Position numbers and translations under genes: made by a program. A stretch of 64,000 nt of DNA from Shewanella profunda (GTDB lineage Bacteria; Pseudomonadota; Gammaproteobacteria; Enterobacterales; Shewanellaceae). The notes below the pieces were generated by a model. The model worked only from the letters and a program-made list of their open reading frames with translations, did not search any database and was not told the DNA's origin. Every line of letters starts with the position of its first letter. The stretch's first letter is position 1. The DNA lies in contig NZ_JAKILG010000013.1 of NCBI RefSeq assembly GCF_023283765.1, forward strand, positions 34,156-98,155, read 5' to 3'. Shown piece after piece: positions 26,887-35,530 of the stretch.

Positions 26887-27519
26887 TTATTTCGTCATTT
26901 TTCCAGCAACATTACCCCGTTCTACGCGTTTTTTGTGCACAAATGGTAACCGCCATACTAATAACAAACCTAAACCCACGAGATATAAACTCGGTTCGAT
27001 AATTTCCGATTTAACCGACCAATAAAAATGAATTGGGGCGAGTATTGCGACCAAATACACAGCATTGTGGACGATTTGCCAGCGACGCCCCATTCTGCGC
27101 ATCAAGGCCTTAAACGATGTTACGGCTAATGTTGTTACGATAAGATAAGCGAGCGCGCCGACTAGAATATAGGGCCGTTTAACCACTTCACTAAACAAAA
27201 GTCCCCAAGCAAACAGTAAATCCAAGCTGAAAAATGCCGCAATATGCAAGGTGGCATAGGCGAACACATATAAGCCCACTAAACGGCGAGTCTGCATTAA
27301 TACGCCTTGTTTAGTGAACTTGGCAATGGGTGAGATAAGTAAGGTTGCCACCAATGCATTGAGTGCTCCCATTCCGGTAAAGTGAATGATGTACTGCACT
27401 GGATCGCCGCCAGCCCTATCCGTTGCAACGGCGATAACTAAATAGGCAATCGGTAAAGCACCCATTAAGTGGAACAAACTCTTGAGCCAAATTAAATGTT
27501 TAGCCGTTAATCTCAACAT
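26887..27519 (-). CDS. msrQ: MsrQ, haem-binding subunit of periplasmic Met-sulfoxide reductase
   Basis: 210-residue membrane b-type cytochrome (formerly YedZ) that passes electrons from the quinone pool or flavin reductase to MsrP. About six hydrophobic segments are seen, with candidate haem His residues in YIIHFTG, ATLHIAAFFS and WQIVHNAVYLVAILAPIHFYW. It begins 22 bases after msrP, forming an operon. Confidence 0.93.
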   Translation of the reverse strand: MLRLTAKHLIWLKSLFHLMGALPIAYLVIAVATDRAGGDPVQYIIHFTGMGALNALVATLLISPIAKFTKQGVLMQTRRLVGLYVFAYATLHIAAFFSLDLLFAWGLLFSEVVKRPYILVGALAYLIVTTLAVTSFKALMRRMGRRWQIVHNAVYLVAILAPIHFYWSVKSEIIEPSLYLVGLGLLLVWRLPFVHKKRVERGNVAGKMTK

Positions 27520-27541
27520 CCCACTCCCATTTCAACCATGA

Positions 27542-28576
27542 TCAATAAAATTTACGAAGATCCATTCCATCATAGAGCGGCGCAACGAACTCGCCGTAAC
27601 CATTAAAAAGCTGGGTATCGATTCGGGTAGCTGAAAACAGTCCACCTTCACCGATTCGACGTTCAGTTGCCTGTGACCAACGGGGATGATCTACTGCGGG
27701 ATTGACGTTGGCATAAAAACCATACTCATGGGACGCTAACTGGTTCCAACTCGTGGGCGGTTGTTTGTCCATCACTCGAATACGCACTATGGATTTAATG
27801 CTTTTAAAGCCATATTTCCACGGTACCACTAAGCGAATGGGGGCGCCATTTTGTGGGGGTAAGGTTTTGCCATATAACCCCACCGACAGCAAAGTCAGAT
27901 CATTCATGGCTTCGGCTAAGGTTAATCCCTCAACATAGGGATAATGTATGCCGCCGCCCATCAATCGACTTTTTTGGCCCGGCATTTGTTCAGGATCGAA
28001 AGCCGTTTCAAAGGCAACATACTTGCCTTTACTGGTCACGCCCACTTTTTTAAGCAAAGCAGCTAAGGGAAATCCCACCCAAGGGATCACCATTGACCAA
28101 GCTTCGACGCATCGCAAACGATAGGTTCGCTCTTCTAGGGGAAACATTTTCGTGAGCTGGTCCAAGTCCAAGGTCATTGGCCGCTCAACTTCACCTTCAA
28201 TCCGAAGTTGCCAAGGATCAACCTTAAAACCTTGGGCATTGTCCATTGGATCTTGCTTACTGGTGCCAAATTCATAGAAATTATTATGGGAAGTGACTTT
28301 ATCAAAGGGTGTTAATCCGTCACTCCCGCCATATTGCGGATTCGTTTTAAAGGTCAGTGGTGTCGTGATAAATGACGTTTTAGGTTGGTCACCAAAAAGA
28401 TCAAATAAACCCGCCTGCACATAACCCGGAATACTCGCCCCTATCGCACCAAGCCCCATGGCTTTGACAATATGTCGGCGCGAACGAAAAACAGACTCAG
28501 GTGTAACTTGATTATCTTGAATATGCCACTGTGCTTTTTTAAGAATACCTTGGGTGAAACGGGAAGAATTAGCCAA
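27542..28576 (-). CDS. msrP: MsrP, periplasmic Met-sulfoxide reductase catalytic subunit (molybdopterin)
   Basis: Repairs oxidised methionine in periplasmic proteins. It has a Tat signal ([22 protein letters not shown]) and a sulfite-oxidase-type molybdopterin domain with the Mo-ligating Cys in [43 protein letters not shown] and [14 protein letters not shown] are family-typical. The TTG at 28576 (344 aa) is chosen because GAGGTG stands four bases before it; another TTG at 28588 lacks a site. Export through Tat after cofactor insertion is expected. Confidence 0.94.
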   Translation of the reverse strand: MANSSRFTQGILKKAQWHIQDNQVTPESVFRSRRHIVKAMGLGAIGASIPGYVQAGLFDLFGDQPKTSFITTPLTFKTNPQYGGSDGLTPFDKVTSHNNFYEFGTSKQDPMDNAQGFKVDPWQLRIEGEVERPMTLDLDQLTKMFPLEERTYRLRCVEAWSMVIPWVGFPLAALLKKVGVTSKGKYVAFETAFDPEQMPGQKSRLMGGGIHYPYVEGLTLAEAMNDLTLLSVGLYGKTLPPQNGAPIRLVVPWKYGFKSIKSIVRIRVMDKQPPTSWNQLASHEYGFYANVNPAVDHPRWSQATERRIGEGGLFSATRIDTQLFNGYGEFVAPLYDGMDLRKFY

Positions 28577-28817
28577 TTGACACCTCAACTTTGGTTTGCA
28601 ATTTAATTGTCACGCCGCGCCCAGTTCAGCCCAGCTCGGTAGATGCAGATATAGACAGCGAAATCTCGAAAAAACTTTCACTTCGCACAAATTTCAGCTT
28701 AAACGTATAAGACTTGCTCATTCAAGCCTGACTCAAAGAGATTGTTCATTAAAGCACTTGAAGCCTTTTGGGGAGCATGCGAACCTAGGCGCCAATGCCA
28801 AAGGAGTGCTATTGACC

Positions 28818-30377
28818 ATGCCATTTTCTCAATCTTTTTCCGTTGCCGAAATCATCGGTTTTATCGCCATCGCTTTCTTGGGTCTTTTGATCGGTGCCCT
28901 TCTCAATCAACGTTTAACCCGTCAGCGTTGGCAACAGTTTAAAGACGAGCTCGAGCAAGAAATGCGTCAAGTCAATGAAGATGCCGAACTCTCACTGGCG
29001 CAACAACAAATACTGGTCGATGACAAAGAAGCACAATTGCGTCAATACCAGCAAAGATTAGAGCAAAAAATTGAACAGCTAGGTAAAGCCGAGGCCCTAG
29101 CCGAGCGTGTACCGAGTTTAGAGCTACAGCTTAACGATAGCCAGCGTCGTCAATTAGAATTGCAATTGGCATTATCAAAATCCAATGCCATGCAGCAGAC
29201 CATTCAAGCTAAGGCCGATGCCCAGCAGGAATCCCTTCAGGAAAAGATTGCCACCTTAGAAACCGCAGAGGTGCGTCTGCAAATCCAGTTTGAAAATCTT
29301 GCGAATCGCATTTTTGAGGAGCGAAGCGAAAACTTTAAGCACCAAAATGCCAGCCAGCTAGAGGGGGTATTAGGACCGCTAAAACAACAACTCGAAGGTT
29401 TTAGGCAACAGATCCGCGAATCCTACACCCACGAACAATCCGAGCGTAGTGCCCTTAAACACCAACTCGAACATCTGCGAGAACTTAATCTGAAGATGAG
29501 CCAAGATGCCATCAATCTCACTAAAGCGCTCAAGGGTGATAATAAACAACAGGGCAATTGGGGAGAAGTGATCCTAGATCGCGTGCTACAAGAAAGTGGC
29601 CTACGCGAAGGGCATGAATATCATACCCAACAGGATTTAAAAGATGATAATGGCAAACGGTTCAAACCCGATGTCATAGTCCATCTACCGGAAGACAAAG
29701 ATGTTGTGATTGATGCAAAAATGTCACTCGTGAGTTACGAACGTTATTTCAATAGTGAAGATCCCGCCCTACGCCAACAGGCTATCAACGAGCATGTGAT
29801 CTCTATTCGTAACCATATCAAGGGCTTGAGCCAAAAAGATTACCAACATTTACATGGGCTTAAAAGTTTAGACTATGTGCTCATGTTTATCCCCATTGAG
29901 CCTGCATTTTTGCTAGCATTGGAGCACGACCCAAGCTTGGTTAATTTTGCGCTAGAGCAAAATATTATGCTGGTCAGCCCTACCAATCTTTTAGTGGCAC
30001 TGCGTACAATCAACAATATTTGGCGTTATGAGTATCAAAACCAACATGCTCAAACCATCGCCAAACAGGCTGGTCGCATTTACGATAAATTATGTGGTTA
30101 TATCGAAGACATGGAAAAGCTTGGTAGAGCCTTAGATAATGCGGAAAAAACCTATCATAGTGCAATGAACAAGCTATCATCGGGCAAAGGTAACTTAGTG
30201 CGCCAAGCCCATTTAATGCAACAATTAGGCGTAGATACCAGCAAACAACTGGATAAAATGTTACTTCAAAAAGCATTGAATGAAGCCCAAGACGACAGCG
30301 ACACAGAGGAACAGAGTGAGCAAGTCCAACCGCTCGCCGATGAGCCCCGAGAGACCGCCGAACTTGAACAATATTAA
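28818..30377 (+). CDS. rmuC: DNA recombination protein RmuC
   Basis: 519-residue nuclease-fold protein that limits inversions and other rearrangements in E. coli. A membrane helix (AEIIGFIAIAFLGLLIGAL) is followed by a long coiled coil (about residues 40-230, Gln/Glu/Leu rich). The RmuC core follows with NWGEVILDRVLQESGLREG and FKPDVIVHLPEDKDVVIDAKMS, a PD-(D/E)xK-like strand. AAGGAG precedes both TTG 28812 and ATG 28818; the 593-residue frame from 28596 runs into the msrP promoter and is rejected. Confidence 0.94.
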   Translation: MPFSQSFSVAEIIGFIAIAFLGLLIGALLNQRLTRQRWQQFKDELEQEMRQVNEDAELSLAQQQILVDDKEAQLRQYQQRLEQKIEQLGKAEALAERVPSLELQLNDSQRRQLELQLALSKSNAMQQTIQAKADAQQESLQEKIATLETAEVRLQIQFENLANRIFEERSENFKHQNASQLEGVLGPLKQQLEGFRQQIRESYTHEQSERSALKHQLEHLRELNLKMSQDAINLTKALKGDNKQQGNWGEVILDRVLQESGLREGHEYHTQQDLKDDNGKRFKPDVIVHLPEDKDVVIDAKMSLVSYERYFNSEDPALRQQAINEHVISIRNHIKGLSQKDYQHLHGLKSLDYVLMFIPIEPAFLLALEHDPSLVNFALEQNIMLVSPTNLLVALRTINNIWRYEYQNQHAQTIAKQAGRIYDKLCGYIEDMEKLGRALDNAEKTYHSAMNKLSSGKGNLVRQAHLMQQLGVDTSKQLDKMLLQKALNEAQDDSDTEEQSEQVQPLADEPRETAELEQY

Positions 30378-30454
30378 GCACATACGAGATAATCACTTTC
30401 ACCTTGAATCGATACTGAAATATCGATGATGACTTTACAGGAGGCAAGTTCTGC

Positions 30455-32380
30455 ATGTGCAAACCATTAATGAATATGGTTTTATCGAGCGCAATTATTA
30501 TAGCTGGAGCATTAAATGCCTCTGCCGTTTTCGCCTTGACCCCAGTGCAAAAAACGTTTCTAGAAGCTGAGAAAGCGCTAAAAAAGCAAGATTACGCAAC
30601 CTATAAACCACTTCGTTCAAAACTTGGCGACTATCCACTGGCGATTTACTTAGACCATGATATCGATATAGGTAAACTTAACGCACTCTCGGGCACTCAA
30701 GCCAAAGCACTTATTGATAAATATCAAACCACCCCTATGTACCATCGCCTGCGAGCTAAGTATTTAGCCAACGCGGGCAACCAAAAACGCTGGAATGACT
30801 TCCTTGCTATCGCTAAAGAGGCGCCAACGGATATTCTCCTGCAGTGTTTTTTTTATGAGGCCAAGCTTGCCAAGGGCGAAACCAAAACCGCCTATGCCGC
30901 CACGCAATCACTGTGGGTTTATGGTGGTTCTCGCCCTAAGGAATGTGATCCCCTATTTAACGCTTGGATAAAAGCGGGTAAGCGTAATCAAGATGTGATT
31001 TGGGCGCGAATGCTACTGAGTTTTGATGAGGGTGAAACCAGTTTATTAAGTTACTTATCCCAAAAAATCACCACCCATAATAACGAAGCTAAACGCTTAG
31101 TGGCGGTATTTAAGGATCCGAACAGCCTGCGCCATACTGAAAAATTTAAAGATAAAAACCCTATTGTCGGTGACATCGTCGCCCTTGGTTTAAAACGGCT
31201 TGCACGTAAAGATCTTGACCAAGCAATTAATTTGTATGCTCGGTATCAAAAATCTAAACGCTTTACACCCGCTCAAGAACAACAGCTGCAAAAGTTCTTA
31301 GTCCGTCGAGTATTAATTGAACAGGATGATAATCATAGAGACTTCGTGGACGCTCTGTTGCCCGAAATGAAAAGTGATGATTTAGTTGAACGTCGTTTAA
31401 GGTGGGCCATTCGTAAACAAGATACAACCCATATTGCCCGTTACCTTAATTTGCTCGAACCAGAAACCCTCGCTAAGGAGCGTTGGCAATACTGGCTATA
31501 CCGAACAAATGCTAGAAATGCCCCCGACAGCGCGACTAAAGCACTGGGGGCGATTAGTAATGAGCGTAATTTCTATGGTTTTGCCGCCTCACAACTGTTA
31601 AATAAACCCGTATCGCTCAACCAAAGCCCAGAACCTGTTGTGGATGCAAGCAGCCCAAAACTAGAGGACGACTTAGGCTTTGTTCGCGTAAAAGAACTGA
31701 TGGAACTGGATCGTTATTTCGATGCCCGTTATGAATGGGTCACTTTACTCAAACGCAGCGATAACCCTATGCGAGCCCGCTACGGCCGTTATGCCCATGA
31801 TCAAGGTTGGTATGATTTTGGTGTTGAGGCGAGTATCCAAGGCAAATTATGGGACGATATTCCCCTACGTTTTCCTATGGCACATCAACCGGGGTTTGAA
31901 CATGCCAGCAAAAAGCATAGGGTTAATATTGATGAAATCCGTGCGATTAGCCGCCGAGAAAGTGCATTTTATCGCTATGCGACCTCAGGTGTTGGTGCCC
32001 GTGGCTTAATGCAAATTATGCCTGCAACCGCCAAAGCCACCGCTAAAAAACACGGGGCAAAATATAACGATCCTAAGGATCTTTATAGTGCTGAGCTTAA
32101 CCTCAATTTGGGTAGCGCCTATTACGCTCAGCTTTTAAAAGAGTTTAATCAAAACCGTGTACTCGCCACCGCTGCATATAATGCCGGCCCTTCAAGGGTA
32201 CGCCGCTGGTTAGCCGAGTCCAATGGTCGATTGGATACCATGGGATTTATTGAGTCAATTCCCTTCACTGAAACCCGTGAATATGTCCAAGCAGTGCTGA
32301 GTTACCGTTTGATTTACGAAGCGCAGAAGAAAAATCCACAGCCACTGTTCAGTGATACCGAGCTTAAATTTAGCTATTAA
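30455..32380 (+). CDS. slt: Soluble lytic murein transglycosylase Slt
   Basis: Periplasmic exolytic transglycosylase that cleaves peptidoglycan to 1,6-anhydro-muropeptides. The 641-residue precursor (E. coli 645) has a signal peptide ending ASAVFA, a long alpha-helical superhelical U/L region and a C-terminal lysozyme-like domain. The catalytic Glu is in ISRRESAFYRY at about residue 500, followed by GARGLMQIMPATA and ATAAYNAGPSRVRRW. An AGGAGG site precedes the ATG. Confidence 0.96.
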   Translation: MCKPLMNMVLSSAIIIAGALNASAVFALTPVQKTFLEAEKALKKQDYATYKPLRSKLGDYPLAIYLDHDIDIGKLNALSGTQAKALIDKYQTTPMYHRLRAKYLANAGNQKRWNDFLAIAKEAPTDILLQCFFYEAKLAKGETKTAYAATQSLWVYGGSRPKECDPLFNAWIKAGKRNQDVIWARMLLSFDEGETSLLSYLSQKITTHNNEAKRLVAVFKDPNSLRHTEKFKDKNPIVGDIVALGLKRLARKDLDQAINLYARYQKSKRFTPAQEQQLQKFLVRRVLIEQDDNHRDFVDALLPEMKSDDLVERRLRWAIRKQDTTHIARYLNLLEPETLAKERWQYWLYRTNARNAPDSATKALGAISNERNFYGFAASQLLNKPVSLNQSPEPVVDASSPKLEDDLGFVRVKELMELDRYFDARYEWVTLLKRSDNPMRARYGRYAHDQGWYDFGVEASIQGKLWDDIPLRFPMAHQPGFEHASKKHRVNIDEIRAISRRESAFYRYATSGVGARGLMQIMPATAKATAKKHGAKYNDPKDLYSAELNLNLGSAYYAQLLKEFNQNRVLATAAYNAGPSRVRRWLAESNGRLDTMGFIESIPFTETREYVQAVLSYRLIYEAQKKNPQPLFSDTELKFSY

Positions 32381-32402
32381 TTGCAAATCCTCTCTTTGCG
32401 AG

Positions 32403-32442
32403 TTCAACAATAGGGCTAACCTAGGTTAGCCCTATTGTTGAA
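32403..32442. terminator. Perfect 40-bp palindrome after slt
   Basis: Each arm reads TTCAACAATAGGGCTAACCT with no spacer between the arms. It starts 23 bases after the slt stop, the usual position for a terminator, but it lacks a T-run on the plus strand. It could be a terminator/mRNA stabiliser hairpin or a protein-binding palindrome. Confidence 0.55.
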
Positions 32443-32628
32443 TACCAGCATTCAAACCAAACTTTTCTTTAGTATGGGTTAAGCGCATATTAGTCTCTAT
32501 TATTCAGATAATTACAAAAGTGCATACTTAATCAGCAATCAACCATTATTGATAAAAACTTATTTGCACTCCACTAGGTTAAATGCAAATAATTAGCAAT
32601 TAACTAATTTAATACCCACATTTGGCCA

Positions 32629-33333
32629 ATGATTAACCTCAAAACGCTCAGCCTAAGCTGTGAATATCAACCCTTTGTCGATCCACAAACCTTAGCCATT
32701 GATGGTTATGAGGCCCTCGCCCGTTTTTATTTTTCCGATGGCAAGGCCATTGCGCCTAATCTCGTATTCGAGCAATTACATGTATCCTCAGACATGTTAG
32801 CGGCAATTGAATACCAAGCTAAGGTATTTCAACTCGCCCATGCTCCCCGCAATCAACCCATTTTCATTAATGTCGACCCTCACGCCGTCAACGGTTCGCA
32901 TACGGCAAAGCTATTAGCATTGCTGTCTGATTATCAGCAGATCACGGTCGAAATTATTGAAAATACCTGTGTAAGTGATGCAAACCTTGCCAATCAACTT
33001 TTTGCTAAGTTCAAGGAAGCAAACATTAACGTAGCGCTCGATGATATAGGTGCGCCCCATTCCATGCTGTCTGTGGAATTAATGATGAATGTAGATTACC
33101 TCAAATTTGATCGCCATTGGTTAACCTTGATTGAACAACCTCAGGGTATCCAATTATTAATTGCACTCGTCGACTTTGCGAAGCGCTCGGGCAAGCGATG
33201 TATTCTGGAAGGGATAGAAACCGAAGCTCAGCTTGCCTTTGCAAAGGACATTGGAGTGCATTTGGTGCAGGGCTTTTTATTCAAGTCATGGTTTATTCGC
33301 CCTACCAGCACAGAAGCCTTACGTTTTTCCTAA
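32629..33333 (+). CDS. EAL-domain cyclic di-GMP phosphodiesterase (stand-alone)
   Basis: 234-residue single-domain EAL protein with no sensor or membrane region. Catalytic-type motifs are mostly kept: YEALARF, FINVDP, VEIIENT, ALDDIG (DDFG in the consensus), YLKFDRHW, LEGIETEAQ and QGFLF. It may be an active phosphodiesterase; the DDIG change and short length leave a regulatory or weak enzyme possible. It stands alone between slt and the MoxR operon. Confidence 0.87.
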   Translation: MINLKTLSLSCEYQPFVDPQTLAIDGYEALARFYFSDGKAIAPNLVFEQLHVSSDMLAAIEYQAKVFQLAHAPRNQPIFINVDPHAVNGSHTAKLLALLSDYQQITVEIIENTCVSDANLANQLFAKFKEANINVALDDIGAPHSMLSVELMMNVDYLKFDRHWLTLIEQPQGIQLLIALVDFAKRSGKRCILEGIETEAQLAFAKDIGVHLVQGFLFKSWFIRPTSTEALRFS

Positions 33334-33479
33334 CCTCATCACTAAACTCGGTTTTATTGAGAAATATGTAATGCACCTTTGACTCATTACTCCCAACTGG
33401 ATATCAAGGGAATTATCCACCATAGTGATAGGACGAGTCTATTATCGACTCTCCTCTAGCATGGCATAAGGAGTCTAGT

Positions 33480-34391
33480 GTGGCACCATCAGGGATCAAC
33501 GACCTATTAGCACAACTTGAGCAAGTGCTACTGGGGGAACCACGGCAAATTCGCCTCGCACTCGCCTGCATACTCGCCCGCGGCCACTTACTGATTGAAG
33601 ATCTACCTGGCATGGGCAAAACCAGTATTTCCCATGGTATTGCCCAGAGTTTGGGGCTCAGCTACCAAAGAGTGCAATTCACTAGCGACATGCTTCCCGC
33701 CGATATTTTAGGTGTATCCATCTTTGATAAACATCAAGGGCAATTTATCTTCCACCCTGGCCCCATTTTCAAACAGATGGTCTTAGCCGATGAGATTAAC
33801 CGCGCAAGCCCAAAAACCCAAAGTGCCCTACTCGAAGCCATGGCCGAACAGCAAATCTCCGTTGACGGCATAACCCACAGACTCCCAAACCCCTTTTTCG
33901 TTATCGCGACTCAAAACCCAACGGATCAATCGGGTACGTTTCCGCTGCCTGAATCCCAGCTAGACCGTTTTATGATGCGGCTTTCTATCGGTTATCCGAG
34001 CCACGAGGCTGAGCTTGCCATGCTTAAAGCTCACCACACACATCTAACACTGGATCAATTGCCCCAATGTTTAACCCCGATGAGCTTGATGCAGCTGCAA
34101 GAACAATGCGACAAGGTTAGTGCATCCGATGCCCTGCTCAATTACATCTTGGCTTTAGTGAGTTTTTCTCGCACACAAACTGAAAGCGTAGGCTTATCCC
34201 CCCGCGCCACCAAAGCCCTACTGCAAGCAGCAAAGGCATGGGCATTTTTAGCCGGTCGGCACTACCTTGTCCCAGAAGACGTACAGGCAGTGTTTTGCTG
34301 TGTGGCGGAGCACAGACTGAGAACCAGTAGCCAATTGCAGGGCGAAGCGATTTCAGAGCGTATCCTCGCCAGTGTGAATCCTATTATGTAA
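33480..34391 (+). CDS. MoxR-family AAA+ ATPase
   Basis: 303-residue chaperone-like ATPase. Walker A DLPGMGKTS, Walker B VLADEINRA, sensor 1 FVIATQNP and LPESQLDRFMMR are intact, and the C-terminal helical domain has LSPRATKALLQAAKAWA. GTG start with AAGGAG upstream. It is the first gene of a MoxR / DUF58 / transglutaminase cluster found in many proteobacteria; the target is unknown. Confidence 0.92.
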   Translation: MAPSGINDLLAQLEQVLLGEPRQIRLALACILARGHLLIEDLPGMGKTSISHGIAQSLGLSYQRVQFTSDMLPADILGVSIFDKHQGQFIFHPGPIFKQMVLADEINRASPKTQSALLEAMAEQQISVDGITHRLPNPFFVIATQNPTDQSGTFPLPESQLDRFMMRLSIGYPSHEAELAMLKAHHTHLTLDQLPQCLTPMSLMQLQEQCDKVSASDALLNYILALVSFSRTQTESVGLSPRATKALLQAAKAWAFLAGRHYLVPEDVQAVFCCVAEHRLRTSSQLQGEAISERILASVNPIM

Positions 34392-34447
34392 CGGTGAGAT
34401 GAACATCGTGATATAGGCAAAGAGCGAATATCAAAGATGAGGACAGA

Positions 34448-35530
34448 GTGAAACAATTAATTACGCGCATTTGGCAGCGATGGCTTGCCAGACGCCTCCC
34501 CCCCAATACCGAAATCACCCTCAGCCATCGCAGTATTTTTATTCTGCCCAGTGGTTTTGGGCTTATCTGGCTCGCTCTTGTTTTGCTGTTATTTTTATTT
34601 GGCACTAACTACCAAAACAATTTGGTGATTGGGTTAAGCATTTTACTTTTAAGTCTTTTTAATACTTGTATTCTCTACAGTTATAACAATCTTGCCGGGC
34701 TACATTTACGGGCCAGCATGCCGCCTGAGGTCTATGCGGGGGAAACGATCACTTTTCCTATCCAGATCAACTCTAATCACAGCAGTTATCATATAAATCT
34801 TGGTTATCCAAACAACCACAGTTACACGCTTAAGCAAGTAGGGATAGATGAAGTCCAAGCCCTTGTTCCCTTTGAACATGGAATTCGCGGCCTTGTTACA
34901 CCGGGGCGACTTAAAATTGAGTCTTTCTATCCACTTGGTCTTTGCCGTACTTGGTCCCATGTTGACTTAGCTATCACACATTTAGTCTACGCAAAGCCGA
35001 TTGAAGCCCCACTTCAGCTTGAAGCAACGCTTGATCATCTAAGGGAGCAGCCACCCACAGTAGCAGGCCAGCATGTAGCGGGTATCGATGAATTTAAAGG
35101 GCTTAAACCCCATGTACTGGGTGAATCCCTTAAGCAAGTGGCTTGGAAACAATGGGCGCAGGGGCGCGGTATGCTGAGTAAGGAATTTGAGCAGCCCCAA
35201 GGTAAGCCTGTATGGCTAATACTTAGGCCCAATCCTAAACAGCTTGAAACCCAACTGAGTCAGTTAAGCTGGCAGGTCAATAAACTGAGTCAACTTGAGC
35301 AGCATTTTGGTCTATGGCTACACCTCCCCACGGGTGAGAATATTATCCTGTCACCTGCTGTCGGCAATAGCCATAGAATCGCCTGCCAGAAAGCACTGGC
35401 ATTGTATCCGCTCAATCCACAACATCCACAAGCGGGTGCTCCACCCCATAGCGCTACCGCTAACCCACCATTCTATGGCAATGAATTTGTTGAAAAACAT
35501 CGCCAACTAACGCAGAGCGGATCGAAATGA
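34448..35530 (+). CDS. DUF58 membrane protein
   Basis: 360-residue protein with two closely spaced membrane helices (FGLIWLALVLLLFLFGTNY and LVIGLSILLLSLFNTCIL) and a cytoplasmic or periplasmic DUF58 domain including the FKGLKPHVLGESLKQVAWKQWA stretch. Such proteins accompany MoxR ATPases. The start is GTG; its stop overlaps the next gene by ATGA, giving translational coupling. Function is not established. Confidence 0.88.
   Translation: MKQLITRIWQRWLARRLPPNTEITLSHRSIFILPSGFGLIWLALVLLLFLFGTNYQNNLVIGLSILLLSLFNTCILYSYNNLAGLHLRASMPPEVYAGETITFPIQINSNHSSYHINLGYPNNHSYTLKQVGIDEVQALVPFEHGIRGLVTPGRLKIESFYPLGLCRTWSHVDLAITHLVYAKPIEAPLQLEATLDHLREQPPTVAGQHVAGIDEFKGLKPHVLGESLKQVAWKQWAQGRGMLSKEFEQPQGKPVWLILRPNPKQLETQLSQLSWQVNKLSQLEQHFGLWLHLPTGENIILSPAVGNSHRIACQKALALYPLNPQHPQAGAPPHSATANPPFYGNEFVEKHRQLTQSGSK

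Noticed and set aside
28596..28817. Long N-terminal extension of rmuC
   Set aside because: It would occupy the divergent msrP promoter and the added residues lack membrane-protein character; AAGGAG sits before 28812/28818.
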